Made by a program: the position numbers and the translations under genes. A stretch of 64,000 nt of DNA from Tigriopus japonicus (Eukaryota; Arthropoda; Copepoda; Harpacticoida; Harpacticidae), in contig CM021322.1 in assembly GCA_010645155.1 (NCBI GenBank), forward strand, positions 10,368,322-10,432,321, read 5' to 3'. The notes beneath the pieces are model-generated. The model was not told where the DNA came from. It made no database searches and saw nothing but the letters and a program-made list of their open reading frames with translations. Shown here in pieces: positions 44,576-55,754 of this stretch (its first letter is position 1; every line of letters starts with the position of its first letter).

Positions 44576-45140
44576 TAGGGGTGCAGATTACAGGCAAAAA
44601 AGATTTTATGCCCAAAAACATGTTTATTTACTATTTGCTAGCTTTTAAAGTTTATTTGCCATTTTTGTATTTATTTGCCATTTTTGGGTAAATAAAAACA
44701 AAATTGGTCGGTTTTTGGGCAATTGTATGCAAAATTTGTCGTTTTTTGGCTACATCAAAGAAAAATTGGGTTTTTTGGTAAAAAATAGGCAAAAGAATTT
44801 TTTGGCCAAAATAGTTTTTTTGGATTTATTTATTATTCAACGAAATCAAAATATTTTCTATTAAATTCTCATACACTTGCATTCTATTTTATTGTTGGTA
44901 AAACACAATGCTCATTTTCCGAATTTAGTGGCTAGTTTTGCTATATTTTGGTAATTTTTCGTGTCTATTTGCCATTTCATTTGCCATTTCTTTGTTCATT
45001 TGCCATTTTATTTGCCATTTCTTTGTTTATTTGCCATTTTATTTGCCATTTCTTTGTTTATTTGCCATTTTGGACGTTTTTATTTGCCATTTTTTTGGGC
45101 CTAAAAGGCATGTTTTATTTGCCAGAAATCTGCACCCCTA
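44576..45140. mobile_element. hAT-like MITE, 565 bp
   Basis: Tips TAGGGGTGCAGATT and inverse, then TTTATTTGCCATTT repeats in both halves. The perfect 8-bp target duplication is TTCATGAG (44568-44575 and 45141-45148). There is no coding capacity. Small frames at 44938-45169 are repeats. Confidence 0.9.
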
Positions 45141-45430
45141 TTCATGAGATATTTATTACATATCATTAAGCAAGAACCATCTCTCACTATGGCATCTGCT
45201 GGGAGGAGAGCCTGGCCATTTGAACATTTTCGGGAAATGAATGTTCCTGGATGCTCATCAAAATTTCAAAATGGAGTACCCTCTTATGTACCGGGTGGTC
45301 CCGGATTGAAATTTCCTTATCCCATCAGAAACATTCGACAAGTGGTTGTAGATTTGGCGGATGATCAATATTATTCCCTTTTCCGTAAAACCAATCTACC
45401 CGAGCAATACCATTTTGAAGATTATGATCC

Positions 45431-46515
45431 AATGGGGTATTCGTGAAGGAGACAGCTGCTGAAGTTACCTAAAATCGATTGTAGACGGCGCCACATTTGA
45501 CTAGGCGAGAATAAAATTTTGCTTTGGAAGTACTGCTACCTTGAGAGTCCTTTTTAGACACTATTTCATCAGTTTTTCAAGGATTTATTGATCTAAAAAT
45601 AATGGAAAATAATTTTACTTCACGATTTTGTCACATTTTTATCCATACACCTGGACATTTCTTTCGAAAACCGAGTTCCAAGTGTACATATAATGTTGCG
45701 TGAGTTTGAAAATTAAGTCTTAAACCAAGCAAGTCAGAAACGACGCATGCACGGATTTTTTCCTGTCTGGTCAGGACCAAATTCGTCCCTGGGACTGTGA
45801 TAAGGTTTTAAACCCCAAAATCGACCAATAAATGATTGTTGTAGGGCTGGCTGGGAAGGGTGGTTTGATCAGATCCATGTTAGTTTCAATGACCCCAAGC
45901 ACGACGACTTCGAAGCTCATCATTCAATTTCTCAGCCAACAATTATCGGCAGTGGGGCTTTTCCGGCTGGGCTCTTACAAGTTGTGGAAAAAGTACAATC
46001 TAAAGTAAGAAGCTTTGATTCTAGTCTATTTTAGTTCCCTACTAGTAATATTCTTCATTCACGCAACTCCAACGTAAATAAGTTTTGCATATTTTATAAA
46101 AGCTAAGTGTCATGTCAGTTACCTGCAAATTTGTCCATTTTTTGACCGTAAACAACGGCAAACAACGATGCGACAATAAATATTCATCAAATTGATGTTG
46201 CCGAGCCGGAAGTGTCGCACTAAGGATATTTCCAAATTTTCGCAACATTACCGTATATGTACACTTGAAACACGCTTTTTAAAAGAAATGTCCCCGTGTA
46301 TGGGTAAAAATGTGACAAAATTATGAGGTAAACTTATTTTCTTTTATTTTTAGATCAATAAATCCTTGAAAAACTGATGAAATAGTGTCTAAAAAGGACT
46401 TTCAAGGTAGCAGTACTTCCGTAGCAAAATTTTATTCTCGCCTAGTCAAATGTGGCGCCGTCTACAATCGATTTTAGGCAACTTCAGCAGCTGTCTCCTT
46501 CACGAATACCCCATT
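45431..46515. mobile_element. 1.1-kb foldback element
   Basis: Inverted arms of about 285 bp (45431-45715 and 46228-46515) with tips AATGGGGTATTCGTGAAGG and inverse. The loop is about 510 bp. No clean target duplication is visible. Flanks GATCCAAT and ATTCAAAT agree at 5 of 8 positions, and that spacing would preserve the host frame. Confidence 0.75.
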
Positions 46516-47194
46516 CAAATCTCGAAATCAACAAGACTGATTCCTCCCATAAGACCTATTCCTCGAAGTGTTGTCGCTGTTCTGAAAAATGGATTGTATT
46601 TTAAGATGGGATATTCGGATTCAAAGATGTTTTTAGCAGAATGTAAAAAGAATCTTCGGCATTTCCAACCAGGATTGGCGTCTAGCTCTTTTTTTGTATA
46701 ATCAAGCAAGATATTGGGAAAGAAAAAGATCCAGATTTCTTCGGAATTGGTGGAAAGTGTGGTGATCCAAGACACATTAGAGATCAGTGCAATATTTTGT
46801 GTCAAGATCTAAAGTGCATCTATCCTCTCTGTGTGTCCAGTGGACTACATCTGATTAAAACGTGTCGAACATTACACCATGTCTGTTCGGCTTGTGGAAG
46901 ACGTGGTCACCGAGAAAATTATCATGAAGTTCACACTCCAATTGAATAAAAGACTTTCTTTGATTACTTTTCTCCTTGGGGTTTTTATACCTGTCTACCG
47001 ATATTGGATGGTTCGGAAGATGTTGGATTCCCAATTAAGAAAAACGATTTCCGTTTTGGGTATTTTAGATCTTCCAAGAAGTTACATAACTATGGTCCGA
47101 TGAATGCCCATGTGGATTGGTCTCGACCTTCCTGCGGCAGGAGAAATATCTCTTTGGGTATCGTGAACTCTTCTGGAGTTCAGGCCGGAGAAAA

Positions 47195-47279
47195 TGTGGT
47201 CAAAAGAACAATAAAAAGAAAATCATCGGATTGAGAATTGTTCGCGAGCGAAGAGAGTTCGTTGGTCGAGGTGAAAAAA
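47195..47279. repeat. 85-bp terminal direct repeat, right copy
   Basis: Partner of 42988-43072. After it the sequence becomes A-rich and the frame stops at about 47332. Confidence 0.85.
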
Positions 47280-47608
47280 CAAAACAAAAAAGGGAGTCAT
47301 ACTTTGTATTGGCACGAATAAAGTTATCGTGAAACGTTAAAAAGTCTTCTTATTTGTGAAGTTCTAACACGTATGTTTGGTGTATAAATTGATTAGAGTG
47401 TACATTGTGACTCAATCACCCGGGCTTTGCTGATTAAGTTCACACCCACCGATTGGTATTCATACATCTGGAGAATCCAATCGATCCGGATCTGGACCAT
47501 ATAGCTGGAGGAACAGATCCAACCCTTTAAACATCTATTCGAAGGTCAGATCAATCCAACATATTCGCTCTCAAGAAATCATTTAGAATCGATCCCTTCA
47601 CTTGGTAG

Positions 47609-47906
47609 TAGTGATGTGACTTGGTGTATTGGGCAAGATTTTTTGCGCGAGGTCGTAAGGTAGTGTCGCCAATTGACCTTTGTGAAATCGTATTCCTCTT
47701 TGCTTACCAATCTTCAAAAACCTGTTTTTTCATCAAGGAGAACGGAACGGCGTCCCTAACTTTTGTGACTTCTGAACAGGGTTGCAAATGACACTCAAAT
47801 TTGTGTTTGCTGATATAGCTGAGCACAACACGAAATCTCCATTAGGTGACCCTACCTTGCGACCTCGCGCAAAAAAGCTTGCCCAACACACCAAGTCACA
47901 TCACTA
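47609..47906. mobile_element. hAT-like MITE, 298 bp
   Basis: Inverted ends of about 55 bp starting TAGTGATGTGACTTGG, with a perfect 8-bp duplication CTTGGTAG (47601-47608 and 47907-47914). A related end (TTTCACATCACTA, near 48350-48361) marks a decayed second copy. Confidence 0.92.
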
Positions 47907-47914
47907 CTTGGTAG

Positions 47915-48669
47915 TTCCTAGATCTTAAAGTAGGGGTTTCGGAAACAATGAAAAAACCCTTCACTTGAATGCAGGGTATTGGCGCTTGCCAATTGGCAAG
48001 CGCAAAACAGCTTACAAAATTTTGAGGTTGGTCAGCTGTAAGCTGTGAACATCTTTTTCTTGTTTTGATTTACACAGAGTGACTCCACATCATGCGCTGA
48101 AATATGCCTCCACTCTATCGTAGGTCAAGACGAGCTTGATGAAACAAGTTTTTTCAAGAGCTGAAAACTCGAACCCTTATTTCTTGCAAGCTGCTTAAAC
48201 AGTTTTTTTATTTCTTTGCTTTGATACTGTCGCTTAATCAGCTAATGCAAAATGCAAAGTCAATCCATGCATACAAGAGCAAAGCACCCATTCTCCAAGA
48301 GGCAACTCTATCTTGCAACCTCCCGTAAAAAAACTTGCGCAAGCCCAGATTTCACATCACTAAGATTTTGTTGTCAATCACCCAATCGTGAGACATTAAT
48401 TGGCCTATGTTTAAACTCCACACTAATTAAAATTAACTTTTTGCATATCAGGTAAATACCTTAGACACATTTGTAGCAGGCTTGAGGATTTTCACCATCC
48501 AAACTGCACTATCAAATGGGCTAACTAGTTTAGATGTGGTTCTGATAAGGGAAGGTTTCCTTTAATCATGAACTTTGGCTTCCCGCATGTTGGATGACGT
48601 CACAGACTGTCCGTGTTGGTCGGGTATTCATAGATTTTTGAACCAGTCTTTATAAAAGGTCCCTAATTC
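47915..48669. other. Intergenic DNA, decayed MITE end
   Basis: No gene recognised. 48318-48361 resembles the right end of the preceding MITE. The rest shows nothing. Confidence 0.4.
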
Positions 48670-48930
48670 AATCTATCTCCTTCTTCCTTTCGACTTCTCT
48701 TCCAAATCAATGGCGAGCATCTTTGCTCTTCCAACTCACAGAGGCTCATCCCATGAGCTTCTTTATTCCAATTTACTTCCTTGCCTTCGTCATTTTGGTT
48801 TTATTAACCTCCAATTTGACTAGATCCCTCGAATGAAGTAATGATACGTGCCTCTTATTTTACCGACCATTTACCGACTCATTCACATCTTCCACAGGCT
48901 CAGTTATAAATACAAAGGAAATCCTCGTTA
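48670..48930. repeat. Dispersed ~280-bp repeat, copy 2
   Basis: Partner of 30655-30935, with more indels. The minus-strand frame open in copy 1 is interrupted here. Confidence 0.65.
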
Positions 48931-49479
48931 CTGGAAGTTCTGTTAAATTTTATACTGTGCAAAAGCGCTATCTAAAATCATTCTATCAAACTGAAATTTG
49001 CATATACCGTAAGGCACATTTTACATTGAAGTTAAAAACCTAAAGTGCTTTATCCATTGGTATGTCTCCGTTGGCAATGGTATTGCCCAAACTTTGATAG
49101 AACCAATGACCGCTGGCACGCACCATTACTATTGGAAGTTTATCCCATGCTTCAAGCGACCTCCATTCAAACGTTTAGACATTTTTTTGCTGTTACTTTT
49201 TGACATGATTTATTCTCACTAGTGCTCGGGATAATCTAAAATTATATTCAATTAGAGAAAAGGATTGAGCGCACAGTATTTGCCCCTAGTTTGGAGAGTA
49301 AATCCCGCAGTTCTTCATTGTGGCACCACCAACAAAAAGCTTCCTTAAAAGTCTACAGGGAGGTCCTTCTAAATTAAGACTGATGTTTAGGCAACTATCT
49401 CCAAAATTAGAAAAGCCAGAATACACACACTTAACATGAAGAATAGTACGGATTATACGATTATGATTTAATAATCAAA

Positions 49480-50475
49480 GCTTGACAAATCCACCCTTGG
49501 CCTTTACAACAGCCTTGAAACGGCGAATAGTGGATCCCACGCAGGCACACACTTCCTCCTCTGTGATTGAGCGGTTGTACTCCTTGTCGAGGTTGCGCCA
49601 GGACTTTGCGACACGCCTCTTCAAAACGTCCACATTCGGTGCACGAGTAATACAGGCCTTCCTCTCGACATGCACCCATATGCTGTATTCCAATGGGTTC
49701 AGGTTGGGAGAGGACGGCGGCCGGAAGTCTTTCAGCCAGAAAGTTGCGTTCTCGTCCTAGTACTTCTGGGTGATTTTAGCAGTGTGGGCCCATCCTGCTG
49801 AAACACCTATAACTTGTTGCCAGCAACTTTTTTCATCCATGGGAAGAGTGTAGTCTTCAAGACATCGATGTAGTCTTTTGCTGTAAGGCGAAACCCGACG
49901 GGAAAGAATATCGGCAGCAATACCTTGCCTGAGGAGGCCACGACGCCCAAAAACATTACCGCGGCCGGGTGCTTTGACCTCGATACTGACCTCGCGGAAT
50001 CATCTGAGTGCTGGCCGAGGTCCAAGTAGTGGTCGTTTCGCCGGTTGACCACTGGATTGACAGTGAAGTTCTTCTCGTCTGAGAAGTACACGGTCTCGGG
50101 CGCTTTTTTTCAAATAATTTAGCAGCTTCTTAGACCTCTCCAGACGATTTTTCCGGCCGACCTCAGATAATAGAGGCCGTCATTTGACAACTAGGGAGCG
50201 GCCTCCGGCCTCGCCTACGACCTTGTGGACCGTCTTTGGGTCGACATCGTACTTCTTTGCGATAGACCTCATTGACTCGCGCAGGTGCTCTTCGAGTAAC
50301 GTTTGATGGTTTTTACAGTGGTTGCTTGATCATTGACCAGAGGCTGGCCATCGTGAATCCGGCGTCGAATTTTGCAGACAGTCGTACTGTCGACGCCCAA
50401 GGCCTTGCAAACGTCACTAGTCTCGGTACCGGTGCGCAGCACCACTTAGATGGACTCAAGCTTAAAGTTCGGCAT
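49480..50475 (-). pseudogene. mariner-family transposase, full length but broken
   Basis: From ATG at 50475 the minus strand reads a helix-turn-helix region (TSDVCKALGVDSTTVCKIRR). The catalytic core follows, with Asp in YFSDEKNFTVNPVVNRRND (about 50080) and AAVMFLGVVASSGKVLLPIFF. A segment with the second Asp is in another frame near 49780. The third Asp region is near 49710 (NPLEYSIWVHVERKAC), and the tail ends AVVKAKGGFVKL. It would cut and paste its own DNA between terminal inverted repeats. At least three stops and several shifts inactivate it. Element ends were not pinned down. It is a different lineage from the 8-kb fragment. Confidence 0.85.
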
Positions 50476-50614
50476 TTTGAAAAATTGAGCGATTTTTGTA
50501 AAAGTGCTTTGTTTATCTTGTAGAGGATAAAAAGACGCTTCGATTTTGGCCCGAAATTTAAAATCAGTCAATTTGAAGTGTGTCTAAAAGGCCTTTAAAC
50601 GTGATGTGCGCGAA

Positions 50615-50905
50615 TTAAATCCCCACCCGGTAGTTCGAACAATGAAGTCCTCCTCTCTTCTTTATCAGGCTCCTTCATTGTTCAATCTTGCTGATCCTCT
50701 ATCAACATTTAAAGCAGGATTGAACAATTTCTTAAATACTATTCCTGAGCAACACAATATTCAAGGGTTGCATAGATCTGCCAACAGTAATTCGTTGGTA
50801 GAGCAAATTTCGTATAAATATTAATTATGTAAAATGTTTCATTTATGATTGATTTTTGTTGGGAATCACATTCCTGGCAGCGGTAGTAGAAAATATGCAA
50901 GCAAC
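50615..50905 (+). pseudogene. LINE 3' end with tail shared with a SINE
   Basis: The coding part (VRTMKSSSLLYQAPSLFNL ... SANSNSLVEQISYKY) is the C-terminus of the RT seen at 23839-24348, and stops near 50822. The 3' untranslated end holds GGGAATCACATTCCTGG and GCGGTAGTAGAAAAT (50861-50894), matching SINE family A. An internal deletion shortens the RRE..LIAFKAG region. Confidence 0.85.
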
Positions 50906-51794
50906 CTAAAAAAGGCAGTCAATCGTATGTCCTAAATTGGTGATGTCAGCCCTAAGCTGAATGTCCTTCGACCTTAAAATGAATCCTTGGATTACTGCAC
51001 CTTAATAATCAACGAATGCCAATAAGGGACATTTGATATTGCAAAATATTGTATTTTTCACAAAAAGATGATTCAAGAAGTTAAATCGAAAAAAGCTCTA
51101 GTGTTGGAAATGAATTATCACAAAATTTGTGGATATTTCCGACTTAATTTTTGTGGATATTTGTGAATATTACCAAATTTGTTTCACGCCTATAATTGTA
51201 GGAGGTATTTTTGAGACATCCCATGATGAGGGATTGATATTACTTTGGTTGCAAGTGTCTTTCATGGATATATTAATTAAAGATATCTCAATTTTGACGG
51301 CGCTTAAAGCAACCTCTGGAGGTGATTACTTAGAGTTATTCTTGAAAGGGGTGCTTCATGATGAAGCTCATAGAGTGCGTTGTCTTGTGTGTAACCCTAA
51401 TATCCTTCATGAAGTTTGCGTCTCCGAGTCAATCCAGAAAATACAGCCTGAGTCATCTAGAGGTCACGGATCAAACTACTGTCGCCGTAGTCTACCTGTT
51501 TAGCTAGAACTGAGTAGTCTGGGGCTTCGTCTGTGGTGTCTTATTTTCAGCTTTTTCTTATCCACCGGAAAAAAGTCAAACAAAAACAAGTTTAAATGCG
51601 ACCCAAGACACATAAGGCTGCATGCAGTTTTTGGGCCCAGAAGTCTTGAGTCAACAACTCAGACCCTAAAACCCCCATACAAAACACGAAATACCTCTTT
51701 GAAACATGATTCTATTTGCTTTTTGTTTCAGCTTACTTTTAAATGCATTTTGAAGGACGTTTAAAGTTTATTTCATTTTCTCTGGCCTAACTGA
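50906..51794. other. Intergenic DNA with one unassigned open frame
   Basis: A 124-codon plus-strand frame (51129-51503) has three cysteines near its end and no recognised domain or signal peptide. It may be chance. Nothing else is seen. Confidence 0.35.
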
Positions 51795-53042
51795 TCAGGA
51801 AATCAATTTGAACCCATAAACACCTAATTCAATGAAATGGGCATATGTAACTTCTGAGGGATTTAAAATGGTTACTCTGCGACCCATTGTTGGAGTCTGA
51901 CATTCCACCCCACTTAATTGAGAAGCCCTTTGATAAAACTTATATATTCCACAAAGATTCCTGTCCAAGGTGTTCAAGGCTGCTCCAGACTGAGGCTCTG
52001 GTCCATCAATCCATATTTCCATTTTGTTATGCCTGGAGGCGTACTCATCCATTCGAGCAAGGAACAAGACATTGGTAATGAAGTAAGAGGCACCAAGTTC
52101 AATAGAAATCCACTCTCCTTTTGGTGTGTCGTAACTCGAATGCCAAATATCCTCACTTTTGAGGGCGAAAACCCCACTAACTGCATAGCTCGGTGAGTAT
52201 GGTGAGAGAGTGGAACTCGCCACAACATTTTTGTGAGTGGCCAGATTACCACCCAAATATTGACAATAAAACTTGGGAACTGTTTCGTTGGGAGTTACAA
52301 TCTCATAGAATTTGGTGAATGGGTTGATTTTGGCCCAAAGATTTGCAGATCCGTTCCCGAACGACCAATTCTTGCACCTTGGGCAATTAGAAAGGCTTTC
52401 CCCGTCTTTCCATTCTGTTTTTCCTATGGTCCACATCAAGTATTTCTCCGTTTCATTGGTTGTGCTTTCATAAGCCAAAGAAATGAACCGAGGGGTGATT
52501 GAATCTCCAGCAAGATTTGACATCTGGTCCACAAACTCATCAGTTTTTTCCATGGGTAAAATCCCTCCGCTCTGAAGGCATTTAGCCATGGCGAAGGTGT
52601 AGTTACTCTCAAAGTTCATTTCTTTCATGTGGAATATCTTATTTCCAACAACCAAAGATTGATTGAATCCGTCCATTTTAGCCTTCTGCTCAAAATCAAC
52701 CAGCAAGTCCGATTTTCTGGTAAAACCCACATTTCTTGATTTTATAATAACTCTAAACTTCCAACCAATTGGAACTGAGATCTGATGAGTTATTGGGTTA
52801 ATGTCGTCAATGGTTAACAGGATGCAGTTCCCATCTCCATAGCTATTGCTAAGATAATCATGAATATGTTCCTTAAATTTACGGTAAAGGTATGCCACAC
52901 TGTTGGGGTCCATTTTGGCAAGAGTTGCGCACAGTATTTCGCTAGCATTTATCAAAAGATGATTATGCTCAATAAATGCTGCTTCCAAGGGCCCAAATGG
53001 AATGCCAATACAAACGAGAAGTATGAGATTTTGGAAGGCCAT
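51795..53042 (-). CDS. Secreted C-type-lectin-like plus discoidin/F-lectin-like protein, copy 3
   Basis: Single-exon frame of 415 codons starting MAFQNLILLVCIGIPFGPLE, a signal peptide. The layout matches copies 1 and 2: unique region, CTLD-like region (FAMAKCLQSGGILPMEK, LMWTIGKTEWKDG, NCPRCKNW, FYC) and discoidin/F-lectin-like region (GGNLATHKNVVASS, WISIELG, ITNVLFLAR, IWIDGPEP, IELGVYGF). The N-terminal third is clearly more diverged than the rest. All major cysteines are kept. No stops occur over 1.25 kb. It is the oldest branch of the local family. Confidence 0.87.
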   Translation of the reverse strand: MAFQNLILLVCIGIPFGPLEAAFIEHNHLLINASEILCATLAKMDPNSVAYLYRKFKEHIHDYLSNSYGDGNCILLTIDDINPITHQISVPIGWKFRVIIKSRNVGFTRKSDLLVDFEQKAKMDGFNQSLVVGNKIFHMKEMNFESNYTFAMAKCLQSGGILPMEKTDEFVDQMSNLAGDSITPRFISLAYESTTNETEKYLMWTIGKTEWKDGESLSNCPRCKNWSFGNGSANLWAKINPFTKFYEIVTPNETVPKFYCQYLGGNLATHKNVVASSTLSPYSPSYAVSGVFALKSEDIWHSSYDTPKGEWISIELGASYFITNVLFLARMDEYASRHNKMEIWIDGPEPQSGAALNTLDRNLCGIYKFYQRASQLSGVECQTPTMGRRVTILNPSEVTYAHFIELGVYGFKLIS

Positions 53043-53089
53043 TTTAGGAACCTAACCTTTTCGGTAGCTGAAAGCAATTACAAAACTAA

Positions 53090-53200
53090 ACTAACTCACT
53101 GACCTATTAACTTCTCGTTTGATACGTCCAAGTTCTTGGCAGGTGATTAATATTGTTAATCTATTGATCTTTTCATTGCGACACTTATGTACATACAATA
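53090..53200 (-). promoter_or_regulatory. 5' flank of lectin gene 3 with shared motif
   Basis: GTTAATCTATTGATCTTTTC followed by ATTGCGACACTTA (53154-53188) matches the block upstream of gene 2 (about 30411-30445). The rest of the flank is unalike, which makes this short stretch stand out as a candidate cis element. Confidence 0.5.
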
Positions 53201-53651
53201 AAATTTGAAGACACAGAGCACCCATCTCGTTATTGAACTAAAGTTTGGCACATAACGAAAATTCTTTTTGACAACTTTTTAGACAAAATTCGACTCGACT
53301 GATGTACAATCAACAAACCTAACGGGAGAAAACCTTACAACTCAAAAGAAAAAAAAACGTTTGGATCTTCAAAGTTTGTCAAAAAAGTCGTTGCTCGACC
53401 AGATCCACCGTAACTATCCTCCTTACCGAAACAAAATGTACGAAAAGAACCTGCCCTTAGCGTTTTTATAGTACAGTACATTGAAGTGCTGGCCTAAAAT
53501 TGAGACAGAGAGAGAGATTATCTCGAATGGAAAATTAAAGTAGAAAGTAGTGCGTCAAGGTTTCGACAAAAGTAGGAAAAATTAACATGGCTTCACATCA
53601 TACTCAGGCTTGATCAGATAAATTGGCCCCCTCTTTAACTTCACCTCGAAC

Positions 53652-53792
53652 CAGTGATGGCATATAAATAAAAGCCACTTTCTGCCACCTGGTAGAAATT
53701 GTTGGCAAAAGATGGCTTTTATTCATGCGCCATTTTTGGCCATTTTCTGAAAATGGCAGAAATTCAGTAAAAGCCAAAATTGGCCATCCCTG
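53652..53792. mobile_element. Short hAT-like MITE, decayed
   Basis: Tips CAGTGATGGC and, inverted, CAGGGATGGC, with AAAAGCCA/TGGCTTTT words inward. Flanks CCTCGAAC and GCAAGAAC agree at 5 of 8. Confidence 0.55.
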
Positions 53793-55750
53793 GCAAGAAC
53801 ACAAACTTGGTGTATATATGTAGTTTGTCACATTTATTGACATTAATAAGTACAATGGATACATGGCTTTAGTTCTTGTTCTTTATGTCCTCCGTCTGCA
53901 GCCATGTACATAAGGACGAAATTTGCCCCAGGTATTGGTGACGTTTGCGGGTCTAGAATTGCTGCTCTGCACGAAAAAACTTTTGAACCCGCGGTCTATA
54001 TGACACATCATCAAGTGTGTCTTTCATATTTACGGAGACGTTATACTGTTCAATATCGTACAGTGGCTTAATGAAGAATGATTTGTTAGGTGCATTGGTA
54101 AATATTAAGTAATCGTCCCAAGGAAACATGGGTAGACTATGCTTTCAAAAACATTTCAACAATTGACAAAAGTGATTTCTGAATTCAAGATTTATGCTAT
54201 TTGGAGCTTGTCACGAAACTTAAAAACAGAGATGTTATATTTACGCGTCATTTGAGTTTCAACGTTGTTTGAAGGCAGTTTCGTTGATCTCGTTATCAGT
54301 AAACCAAAAGCTTTGGTTTTCATTGACTTATCAATCATTTTAAAATCAAAGTATTCTAGTGGATTAAGCCTCAATCCGAATTCTCAAAATTTGGATTAAT
54401 CTGGAAGGCCCTAAAGTGCTCTTGAGCTGAACTTGCTCGAATTCTCCTCGATGTTAATACCAATATTCACTTGCGTTCTTTTCCTTCTTCTATCAATATC
54501 TTGTCTATTAATCTGGTTGCTGAAATAACCTTTTAAACTAAAGTTCTCCTTTATCGGATCTAAGTTTTCCCGTAGTGCAGACGATTAACTGTAGATTGGT
54601 TGTGGTGAATGTTGTCGAAACCAAAGAAATTGACTTGTCAGCCAAAGACCACCTTAACATCAATATTCCTTAAAGCAGGGCGTTAAAATGTCATTGAGAG
54701 AAGAATGAAAGATGCTCTTAAAGAGAATCCACCATCAATTTGGCTATCTGTCCTCTCTAGGTATTCATATATGCTACTTTTTCATTAGGTACTCGATCAT
54801 ATACAGTACAAAAAATATTCATATTTTAATAAAACCGGGTCTTTTCAAACATTCCCCCCTGAATCGTCAGTTTGGATGTCATCTTTTTCAACATGATCTT
54901 GAGTGAGCCCAACTTTTTCGACGAATTGTTAATTCGTTCATATTGTGACTGTCTAAATTGATATGGAGCACTTCAGACATTACTCAAGTACGAAATATCT
55001 CATCAGAAGATGACTTCCAATTATTGAGAAAATAAAATGTATGCAACAAGAAGTAGAATTGTTGCCGACAAGGCCACAGTCCTCTTTGGAAGCCACCCTG
55101 CATTTGTTGACATTCTTCAAGTCGTTGAAAGAAATGCGAACCCTCTCGTGGCACTTGATTTAAGAAAAATGATTTCCACAAGTTTGTGGTTTGCTGAGTT
55201 TAAAGACCCAGAAAATTCCCGTTGTGTGTAGCTCCAATGCAAAATTGTGTTTTTTTTCGGTATAAAAGGGACAAATTAAAATGGTGTTTCTTTCGAAAAT
55301 CTACGTGTCTTGGCCATGAAGTTAAATCCAAAGTGCTCCGGGTTGGGTGTGCAAAAGCTTTTGCAAATGGATCACCATACTAAATAACTTCTTCTTGTAA
55401 CCATTCATGAAACTATTAGCTTCAAAATGTATTTGCATACTATATTGACAAGAAGTGTACAGTTAGTGGGTTATTGGTAGTCCCAGTCTCACTTTGTTTG
55501 TTTGTTTATTCCTTCAGTCCATCGTTCTTGCCAACGTTTTGGACGACGCTGGTCGTCAAATACAAAGAGCGGGAAAATCAAATGTCCAGTTTGGAACAAG
55601 TAATTAGCTCAATTAATGCATTAAATATAAGTTTATTTATGCTGAATTAACTTATTCTTGATTAATTTTTGTCAAGTGACTTTACTTTGGAGAGAAAGTT
55701 AAACGAATGTAATTCTAAGAATGCTTTAAACATTATTTTTCGAATTTTAT
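53793..55750. other. Intergenic DNA, no feature recognised
   Basis: AT-rich. Frames near 54712 and 55037 are short and lack domains. Confidence 0.4.
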
Positions 55751-55754
55751 ATTT

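Larger units (their letters stand above)
42988..47335 (+). pseudogene. Unrecognised protein-coding element split by four insertions
   Basis: Readable coding pieces lie at 42988-43168, 43269-43740 (one frameshift near 43700), 43740-44016, 44481-44567, 45149-45430, 46516-46700, 46701-46948 and, after a stop codon, to about 47335. The protein has a basic start (KKKIIGLRIVRERREFVGRG) and a strand-like ILIVDTEG block. It also has a Cys-rich patch (CQCQKKKC, near 43438), a C2H2-like CSYC...HMIEQH (near 43760) and a Pro-rich YPIR region. A dense Cys/His cluster (CGDPRHIRDQC, CIYPLC, HHVCSACGRRGHR) lies near 46750-46915. I do not recognise the family. DTEG resembles the first motif of DEDD exonucleases, but the other motifs are not convincing. 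Cys/His clusters and basic patches suggest nucleic-acid binding. It could be an endogenous virus-like or transposon gene. Confidence 0.6.

Noticed and set aside
51129..51503. 124-codon gene
   Set aside because: No domain, signal, splice sites or second copy. Kept only as an unassigned frame.
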